19,346 nucleotides of DNA from Candidatus Poseidoniaceae archaeon (GTDB lineage: Archaea; Thermoplasmatota; Poseidoniia; Poseidoniales; Poseidoniaceae). Shown here piece by piece: positions 1 to 5,466 of the stretch. The notes beneath the pieces were generated by a model. The model did not search any database, had not been told where the DNA came from, and saw only the letters and a list, made by a program, of their open reading frames with translations. Each line of letters begins with the position of its first letter. The stretch's first letter is position 1. The position numbers and the translations under genes were made by a program. The DNA lies in contig JAKURJ010000018.1 in the NCBI GenBank assembly GCA_022452125.1, positions 1-19,346 of the forward strand, given 5' to 3'.

Positions 1-90
1 CAGTACCAACCTGAATTCAAGAGTAGGCCAGAGAAGCCAAGCCCTCCATTCTTAGGATTGTTGAAAGCTGCTTCTGGAGAAACTGTTTGA
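1..90 (+). CDS. C-terminal end of an unidentified protein (5' end outside window)
   Basis: Frame 1 is open from the first base to a TGA at 88-90 and encodes 29 residues. The tail is rich in proline, lysine and glutamate (PEFKSRPEKPSPPF) and ends LLKAASGETV. The other two forward frames have stops early (about base 10 and base 52), so this is the only forward frame that can be coding throughout. The fragment is too short to identify a family. A structured segment starts about 40 bases after the stop, where a terminator or the leader of the next gene would be expected. An alternative is that the region is non-coding and open by chance. Confidence 0.4.
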   Translation, partial: QYQPEFKSRPEKPSPPFLGLLKAASGETV

Positions 91-128
91 TACAATCAGT
101 CGGTAGCGTCTGTATCGACCCACTGAAT

Positions 129-190
129 CCCCTTTGTATCGGAAAATAAAATGCAAAGGGGTTTCGGATAACCCCTTGCAACTTATCCGA
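129..190 (+). promoter_or_regulatory. Structured leader: two adjacent hairpins with competing arms
   Basis: CCCCTTTG (129-136) pairs perfectly with CAAAGGGG (154-161). TCGGATAA (164-171) pairs perfectly with TTATCCGA (183-190). The loop of the second hairpin holds CCCCTTGC (172-179), which can also pair with GCAAAGGGG (153-161) with one bulge, so the two arrangements exclude each other or form a pseudoknot. The element ends 32 bases before the ATG at 223. It could terminate the upstream transcript or act as a cis-regulatory leader. No uridine run follows it, so a simple terminator is not clearly supported. Confidence 0.45.
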
Positions 191-222
191 TTCACTTTGT
201 TTAAAGATTGAAAAATACTATC

Positions 223-945
223 ATGGATGTAAGAACACCAAGTCATATGGGTGCGGTTTTTACTAGACAGACTAGGACATTATTTTTTGACCTCGAATAC
301 CAAGTTCCAAAGGATGCTCAGAAGAGCACATACGGTTCTCTTCTAGCGAATCCTGGACGCTCTGGTCAGAAAATTTTAGGAGGAAGTTTCTGTTTACTAG
401 AATCTACCAATGTCAAAAATTGGCCTTCCAATCTTGAGGAAATTGAGATGACAAATTTTTGGATTTGGGAATATGATGATGATGAAAAGAAAATGCTAGA
501 AGATATACTGCAATATTTCAAAGATTCTTGGAATGCCCTAAAGGGCAAAAAAGATCGAGAAGCCGACTTAATTACTTGCGGAATTGGTATTTCTAGATTT
601 GATTTACCGATTCTTGCTTACAGGTGTAATGAATTAGGCGTCGCAACAAATGAGAAAACGTGGGAGTTATTTTTCACCACAAAACAAGTGGATCTATCAA
701 ATATTGGAATTGCTTATGCAAATAAAAGAGATATGAAAGGTAGTTGGGTATTATACCCAAAAACAGCCAATGAATTATGTAAAGAATTTGGCGTAAATAG
801 TGTCAAGCCAACTGGGAAGAAAGTATGGGACATGTACGAGGAAAAGGATTTTCTCGGAATACAGAAAAGGACAGAAGGAGAAGTTAGGGATACTGTTGCT
901 CTATACAAGAATATGAGAAAGAGAATTTTTCGTAAACGGAACTAG
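223..945 (+). CDS. DEDD-type 3'-5' exonuclease-like protein (RNase H fold)
   Basis: This is a 240-residue protein with the motif layout of a DEDD exonuclease. Numbered from the ATG at 223, Exo I is LFFDLEY with D23 and E25, Exo II is SRFDLPIL with D127 after a GIGI strand, and Exo III is the region EVRDTVALY with D223. Such enzymes remove nucleotides from 3' ends using two metal ions held by these acidic residues. Neither the usual tyrosine (DEDDy) nor histidine (DEDDh) precedes the last aspartate at the expected place: -4 is glycine and -5 is glutamate. A TTG at 208 (five residues longer) or an ATG at 247 are alternative starts. The gene is clearly AT-richer than its neighbours; two sampled 60-base lines hold 19 and 20 G/C. 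The substrate is unknown. Confidence 0.72.
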   Translation: MDVRTPSHMGAVFTRQTRTLFFDLEYQVPKDAQKSTYGSLLANPGRSGQKILGGSFCLLESTNVKNWPSNLEEIEMTNFWIWEYDDDEKKMLEDILQYFKDSWNALKGKKDREADLITCGIGISRFDLPILAYRCNELGVATNEKTWELFFTTKQVDLSNIGIAYANKRDMKGSWVLYPKTANELCKEFGVNSVKPTGKKVWDMYEEKDFLGIQKRTEGEVRDTVALYKNMRKRIFRKRN

Positions 946-963
946 AGAATTCTGAAAAATACA

Positions 964-986
964 ATGGGTCTCAATTGGACACCCAT
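964..986. terminator. Inverted repeat between convergent genes, possible bidirectional terminator
   Basis: ATGGGT (964-969) and ACCCAT (981-986) are exact reverse complements around an 11-base loop. The repeat lies between the stop of the exonuclease gene (945) and the stop of the minus-strand Nudix gene (1024). This is the only space available for ending either transcript. No strong T-run follows, so the call is tentative. Confidence 0.3.
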
Positions 987-1023
987 GCGACTGACGGGCG
1001 TTGCAAGTGTACCCTTTGTTCGA

Positions 1024-1440
1024 CTATTCTTTGCCGATGGATTTCATGTGGGCGTGAGCAGCTGCTAGGACTCCCTTGCTCTCATGATGGGTAAGTTGCA
1101 TCATTGCGCTATCCCATTCTAGCCACAGGTGCTCTTGGTGTTCGTGACTAATCTTTACGGTCATGGTTTCAGTTTCTGCAATATACCAGAAAACTTGCTT
1201 GTCGATTCTCTTGCCCTTGTGGCGGAAATCATATGCGGTTCTAAACTCGAAGTCTTCAATGAATTCAATGTCAGAAATGCCAGTTTCTTCAGCCAATTCT
1301 CTAGCCGCAGTAGCCTTTCTATCGGTGTCACCTTCCTCTACGTGGCCTTTAGGAAAATCCCAGTGACCTTGCGGATATTGAAGGAGTAAAATGGAGCCAA
1401 AGTTGACCAGAACAACGCCACAAGAGGTCTCCATGAGCAT
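1024..1440 (-). CDS. Nudix hydrolase, diadenosine tetraphosphate (Ap4A) hydrolase-like
   Basis: This is a single-domain Nudix protein of about 138 residues. The segment GHWDFPKGHVEEGD is typical of the Ap4A hydrolase branch (NUDT2-like), which cleaves dinucleoside polyphosphates. The Nudix helix follows with RELAEETGI, supplying the metal-binding glutamates. The box is slightly irregular. Aspartate sits where the first glutamate of GX5E is usual, and there is one residue more than consensus before RE. A tryptophan-rich C-terminal segment (HLWLEW) matches the family. I chose the ATG at 1440 because AGGGAG lies nine bases before it and the preceding codons look unlike the family; ATGs at 1461 and 1434 are alternatives. 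It is divergent from the DHH gene. Confidence 0.85.
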   Translation of the reverse strand: MLMETSCGVVLVNFGSILLLQYPQGHWDFPKGHVEEGDTDRKATAARELAEETGISDIEFIEDFEFRTAYDFRHKGKRIDKQVFWYIAETETMTVKISHEHQEHLWLEWDSAMMQLTHHESKGVLAAAHAHMKSIGKE

Positions 1441-1521
1441 GTGGCAGAACTCCCTATTCATAGCCCCATCGCTTTTTGTGAACCCTATACATTCAAGAGT
1501 TGCTCGCCCTCGCCGAATGTT

Positions 1522-2511
1522 ATGTCAGTGCTTGATGGGATAGTCAGGGTTGTAGCAGATTCTGACTTAGATGGACTAATGGCAGCAGCAGTTTTGAAGG
1601 CTAGTAAGCCAGAACTCGATGTTCATTTTGCACATCCAGCTTTGCTGAGAGCAGGTAGCATAGACCACCTTATTGACAGAGAAACCGCAATTTGCGATCT
1701 GCCATTTCACGAAGATTGCGGACTATACCTGGACCACCATCTTACCAATCGCCCTAACTCAGAACAACAATCTGTGTTTGAGAGACAAGGTGGAATTTGT
1801 CACTGGAGGGACACACCTTCAGCTGCTCGTGCAGCGTATGATTTGATGAAGAGCGAACTTGACCTATCGCACTTGGATGAAGTCATGCCAATTGTTGACG
1901 CTCTTGATTCAGGAGGAATTTCTCTTGAAGATTTCATGCAGGACGGCCCGATTATTCGCTTATCGCGCTCACTATCACTTTCAGACCCTGAGCACATGCA
2001 AGTTGTTCTTGATCAGTTTGCCTCAGGATTTTCTTTAGCAGAGATTTTGCAAAGTCACAAATCACGTCTCGACGCCCTAACCAGTGAGAGAGAAATCCAA
2101 GCAAAAGCAGTAAAAGAAAATACCAGGATTGTTGACAGATTAGCGATATGTGATTTGAGTGAAACTGGAATAAGAAGCAACGGATATCTGGTAACCGCAA
2201 TCGCAGGCCCTGAAGCAATTGCATGCTGCGTCATTCACGGATACATGGACGGCAGCATCGAAGACCCGAATCATCCGGCTCTGGGTGCATCATTCTATGC
2301 GAATTCATTCAGGGAAGAGGACAATCCGTACGACCTATCTATGCTAGCAACTCTCCTTGATGAGACTGGCGGGGGTCATGCAAATGCTTGTGGTTGCCGA
2401 GTACAACCTGCTGGTGGAGCCAATCGTCAGCTAATCCAATCGGATAAGGATGATAACCTAGAGAAATGGTTGAACCTTTGGGCAAATCGAGATAACAAAA
2501 TGCTTCGCTGA
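1522..2511 (+). CDS. DHH/DHHA1 family phosphoesterase (RecJ/NrnA-like)
   Basis: This 329-residue protein has the hallmarks of the DHH superfamily, whose members hydrolyse phosphodiester bonds in short oligonucleotides, cyclic dinucleotides or single-stranded DNA. Motif I is ADSDLDG (D13, D15, D17), with D59 in AICDLPF. The name-giving DHH is D71-H72-H73 in GLYLDHHLT, and a further aspartate lies in IVDALDSGG (D126 or D129). The C-terminal DHHA1 substrate-binding domain shows GGGHANACG at 283-291. All acidic metal ligands appear present. I start at the ATG at 1522 because the family match begins there; the open frame back to 1441 runs antisense into the Nudix gene. RecJ-like exonuclease, nanoRNase or pAp phosphatase activity cannot be told apart from sequence alone. 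Confidence 0.85.
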   Translation: MSVLDGIVRVVADSDLDGLMAAAVLKASKPELDVHFAHPALLRAGSIDHLIDRETAICDLPFHEDCGLYLDHHLTNRPNSEQQSVFERQGGICHWRDTPSAARAAYDLMKSELDLSHLDEVMPIVDALDSGGISLEDFMQDGPIIRLSRSLSLSDPEHMQVVLDQFASGFSLAEILQSHKSRLDALTSEREIQAKAVKENTRIVDRLAICDLSETGIRSNGYLVTAIAGPEAIACCVIHGYMDGSIEDPNHPALGASFYANSFREEDNPYDLSMLATLLDETGGGHANACGCRVQPAGGANRQLIQSDKDDNLEKWLNLWANRDNKMLR

Positions 2512-2512
2512 A

Positions 2513-2539
2513 TCGTATTATTTTTGTTAGAAAATACGA
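2513..2539 (+). terminator. Hairpin with T-rich loop after the DHH gene
   Basis: TCGTATT (2513-2519) and AATACGA (2533-2539) are exact complements, and the 13-base loop contains a run of T. It begins two bases after the DHH stop codon. Archaeal termination often relies on T-runs, so the T-rich stretch itself may be the signal. Confidence 0.4.
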
Positions 2540-2555
2540 CGGACTTCATACATTA

Positions 2556-2568
2556 TTTGATATACTAA
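2556..2568 (+). promoter_or_regulatory. TATA-like box of the MMPL gene
   Basis: TTTGATATACTAA lies 26 bases before the GTG at 2595. The same 13 bases occur on the minus strand upstream of radA. Placing the archaeal TATA element about 25 bases before transcription start puts the start near 2590, so the mRNA would have almost no leader. Confidence 0.5.
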
Positions 2569-2594
2569 TTTTCAAGCGGCAGCGATCTTTCAGC

Positions 2595-4937
2595 GTGACT
2601 GACCCAGACATGCTGAAAGATCGTATATTTTTCAAACTGGGCGAATTCACTTACGATTATCGAAAATCAGTCTTAGTAATTGGAATGCTATCCTGTTTTT
2701 TGATGTCTTCTCTTGTAATGATGGGGCCAAATTGGGCGGAATCATGGGGCGAGGGAGACCTCGAATCAATCGAAGCAGGAGATTTACTGGAAGATGCTTT
2801 CTTCGGTGAAGAAGAAGACGTCCAAGGGTTCACATATTTGGTTCAGCATGATTCACTAAACGATTCGTCACAAGAGTGGAGGGATGAAGTCATTGCCGCG
2901 CTCGAACCATTCGCAGAATTGGATGATGTTGAAATTCAATATTCTTGGGACCAAACCGGAGATGAGCGTGAAGAGTTTGTTAAGCAAGAAGACGATGGAT
3001 TCTGGGCGAAAAATCGAGTGATAATTAATCTAGATAGAAAGGAGGCAAAAGCACTCTATGCAGAGCATTACGAATCTGTTGAAATCGATTCTGATTTCGA
3101 TTCGTGGAGAACCGGGCAAATTGCGATAGATGTCACATTTGATACTAGAATCCAGGACGACCTAATCAAAGCAGAATTAGTTTCAGGACCTTTGACTTTG
3201 ATAATCTTGGGTATTGTATTCGGAACCTTGATTGCTGCATTACTGCCTCTGGGAATTGCAATATTAACCGTGCTTTCTGCTATGGGAATAACAATCTGGC
3301 TATCCAATACAACAGATGTAACACAGTATGCGTTGAACATTATCACACTGATTGGAATTGGGGTATCTGTTGATTATTCATTATTTATGGTGAATAGATT
3401 CAGAGAAGAACTCAATCGTGGCAGAGATATTAGGACATCTACAGCAATGACCGTAGCCACTGCAGGTAAGGCTGTATTCTTCAGTGGGGTGACTGTTGCA
3501 ATCGGTTTGATGGGAATGTTGTTCTTTGAAAATACGGGTCTGCCGAGTTTGGGAATTGGCGGGACTCTTTCTGTCTCGGTTGCTATGATATTCTCTATCG
3601 TGGTGTTGCCAGCTGTATTAGCGATGCTAGGTCATAGATTATTCAAGTTTAAAATTCCGTTTGCATTTAGTACCGAAAATGATGACGGAGAGGGAATTTG
3701 GTCGAAAATTGCAACCACTGTAATGGATAGGCCATGGGCTGTTTTGATTCCGACTCTAATCATCTTGCTAGGCGCAGGACTACCTTTCCTACAAGCAGAT
3801 TTCTCAATTGCGTCAAGAGATGCATTGCCACCTGATGATGAGACCAGAGTTGGATTTGAGCACATGGACGAAAAGTGGCCAGAAGGTGCGGTTAACTCAG
3901 CAACAATAGTCGTTGATTTCGATGGAGAAGATCCACTATCCGAACAAAATATTCGAGCCATGCACAAATGGATGACCGCACAGTTAGAAGATGATAGAGT
4001 GAACGAAACATTTGGTTATGCCATGGCATACCCCGGTGATTGGAATGACAACAGCTCTGACATAAATGAAACAATGGCAGTGGAGTATTGGCAGACTCCA
4101 ACCTCCAATTTCTCCGCTAAAGATGCAGCAACTAGGGAGTATATCAGAGGCCAATTCTTGTCCGATAACGTGACTTATGTTGTATTCTCTTTGAATGGAC
4201 CAATCACCGGAGCAGATAGCCGAAATTTCGTCGATGACGTACGTGATGAGCGTTCAAAATTGATGGACGAACTTGTTGTGGGTGATGAAGGGAAACTGAT
4301 GGTTGCAGGCTTTGCAGCGTACAGCGTTGATGTTCTGGATGCTATTGTAGAAAACCTTCCAATAGCGATTGCGTTTATCTTCACTTCAACAATCATTCTG
4401 ATTTACATTCAAGTGAGGAGTGTGATTATCCCAATCAAGGCCATCGTGATGAACATTCTATCCATTTCAGCATCCTTTGGAATGTTGGTATTTGTTTTCC
4501 AATGGGGCAACGGTGCGGAACTTCTCAACTTCACCCCTCAACCTATTGAAGCCACTAATCCAGTCATCATGTTCTGTATCGTGTTTGGATTGTCCATGGA
4601 CTATGAAGTTCTAATGTTGTCCAGAATTCACGAGGAGTGGGAAGTCACCGGAGATAACACCCAGGCTGTAGCTAATGGCCTTCAGAAAACTGGACGATTA
4701 ATTACCGGGGCTGCGGCAATCATGGTTGTAGTATTCTTGGCATTCGGATTGTCATCAGTGGTTATTCTGAAGCAGATTGGACTTGGACTTGCTCTGGCAA
4801 TTCTGCTCGATGCAACGATTGTAAGAGCTCTTGTTGTACCTTCAACAATGCGATTGATGGGCAAATGGAATTGGTGGAGCCCGAAATGGCTAGGGGGTTC
4901 CGACGATATCGAAAATGTAGAGGAATCCGAGGAATGA
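2595..4937 (+). CDS. MMPL/RND-family membrane exporter
   Basis: This 780-residue protein has the duplicated RND layout: one membrane helix near residues 25-45, a large external domain, five helices (about 197-345), a cytoplasmic link, then a second helix, external domain and five-helix block (about 590-765). Each half carries the MMPL signature on its fourth helix, GVSVDYSLFMVNRFREE (D260) and GLSMDYEVLMLSRIHEE (D669). These aspartates probably relay protons. MMPL proteins export lipids, sterol-like molecules or other hydrophobic cargo, driven by the proton gradient. The cargo here is unknown. The GTG at 2595 fits the promoter spacing; an ATG at 2610 is the alternative. The 3' end overlaps the convergent DUF4079-like gene by 48 bases. 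Confidence 0.9.
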   Translation: MTDPDMLKDRIFFKLGEFTYDYRKSVLVIGMLSCFLMSSLVMMGPNWAESWGEGDLESIEAGDLLEDAFFGEEEDVQGFTYLVQHDSLNDSSQEWRDEVIAALEPFAELDDVEIQYSWDQTGDEREEFVKQEDDGFWAKNRVIINLDRKEAKALYAEHYESVEIDSDFDSWRTGQIAIDVTFDTRIQDDLIKAELVSGPLTLIILGIVFGTLIAALLPLGIAILTVLSAMGITIWLSNTTDVTQYALNIITLIGIGVSVDYSLFMVNRFREELNRGRDIRTSTAMTVATAGKAVFFSGVTVAIGLMGMLFFENTGLPSLGIGGTLSVSVAMIFSIVVLPAVLAMLGHRLFKFKIPFAFSTENDDGEGIWSKIATTVMDRPWAVLIPTLIILLGAGLPFLQADFSIASRDALPPDDETRVGFEHMDEKWPEGAVNSATIVVDFDGEDPLSEQNIRAMHKWMTAQLEDDRVNETFGYAMAYPGDWNDNSSDINETMAVEYWQTPTSNFSAKDAATREYIRGQFLSDNVTYVVFSLNGPITGADSRNFVDDVRDERSKLMDELVVGDEGKLMVAGFAAYSVDVLDAIVENLPIAIAFIFTSTIILIYIQVRSVIIPIKAIVMNILSISASFGMLVFVFQWGNGAELLNFTPQPIEATNPVIMFCIVFGLSMDYEVLMLSRIHEEWEVTGDNTQAVANGLQKTGRLITGAAAIMVVVFLAFGLSSVVILKQIGLGLALAILLDATIVRALVVPSTMRLMGKWNWWSPKWLGGSDDIENVEESEE

Positions 4938-5321
4938 ATGGAAAATCATCAGGGCAATTAGCAAGTCTGCGGCCCTGCCATGCTTCGTCCTTTGCAACTT
5001 ATCCTTCCGGGACTTTCTTCCCCAACGGGCCATAACCCATAGCAAGATGATCCCAATCGGCCCTGTAAATCCGTGAAGGCTTCCAGGGAGTAGACCGAGA
5101 CCAGTGTACCATCTTGCTGTGAAGGCAATCATTACAGAAACTATTGCTGCTTGTAAGATTCGCTCCCCAACTTTTTCATGGCGTTCCAATTCCTTTTGGC
5201 GCTCAGTACCCTTCAATTCGCGAGTTTTCCTTTTCCAGCCATACTGCCACCACATCCATGCTAAGATTGCTGCCGCAGTAATAGGGTGCAGCAGGAGGAT
5301 AATGGTATCCACAGTAGCCAT
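4890..5321 (-). CDS. Small four-helix membrane protein, DUF4079-like
   Basis: This 143-residue protein has about four predicted membrane helices. The pattern matches what I remember of the DUF4079 family, known mainly from cyanobacteria and plastids: an N-terminal LLLHP, a basic loop with an RH-containing segment (ERHEKVGERIL), a GLLPGSLHGFTGP turn, and a last helix near LMIFHSFLG. The recurring histidines (H12, the loop histidine, LHG, IFH) could be metal or haem ligands as in b561-like proteins, which is inference. The start at 5321 (MATVDTIILLLHP) places the LHP motif as in relatives; the open frame extends upstream to 5351. Its end overlaps the MMPL gene tail to tail. Function is unknown. 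Confidence 0.6.
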   Translation of the reverse strand: MATVDTIILLLHPITAAAILAWMWWQYGWKRKTRELKGTERQKELERHEKVGERILQAAIVSVMIAFTARWYTGLGLLPGSLHGFTGPIGIILLWVMARWGRKSRKDKLQRTKHGRAADLLIALMIFHSFLGFLYIFDIVGTP

Positions 5322-5370
5322 TATTTTGCACTCGGGGGGCTTCCCTATCATTGTTGTTTGGAATGATTTG

Positions 5371-5383
5371 GAGCCGGTGGCTC
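5371..5383. promoter_or_regulatory. Short dyad GAGCC-GGT-GGCTC
   Basis: Perfect 5-bp arms flank a 3-bp spacer between the divergent DUF4079-like and helical-PIN genes. A second, stronger dyad follows 24 bp downstream. It could be an operator or a small RNA hairpin. Confidence 0.3.
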
Positions 5384-5406
5384 TAAAGAGGTCCGACGAG
5401 GGGCTT

Positions 5407-5421
5407 CACCCCGGAGGGGTG
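5407..5421. promoter_or_regulatory. 6-3-6 dyad CACCCC-GGA-GGGGTG upstream of the PIN gene
   Basis: Perfect 6-bp arms flank a 3-bp spacer, 45 bases before the ATG at 5467. The same arms occur at 13843-13857 upstream of ftsZ with a different spacer (ATA), and GAG follows the dyad at 5407 while AGA follows the one at 13843. Two occurrences with identical arms suggest a binding site or a conserved RNA hairpin. Confidence 0.4.
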
Positions 5422-5466
5422 AGTTTGCTGCAAGAGAACAATCTGGCAACCTGCCTCAACACTGGA

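Noticed and set aside
1441..1521. A longer start for the DHH phosphoesterase
   Set aside because: It would overlap the start of the Nudix gene head-on, and the extra residues show no family similarity. The conserved motif region begins at the ATG at 1522.
5104..5466. An open frame upstream of the PIN protein that would add 121 residues
   Set aside because: Most of it is antisense to the DUF4079-like membrane protein, which has a convincing four-helix pattern. The added sequence has low-complexity and cysteine-rich character unlike the rest of the PIN protein.
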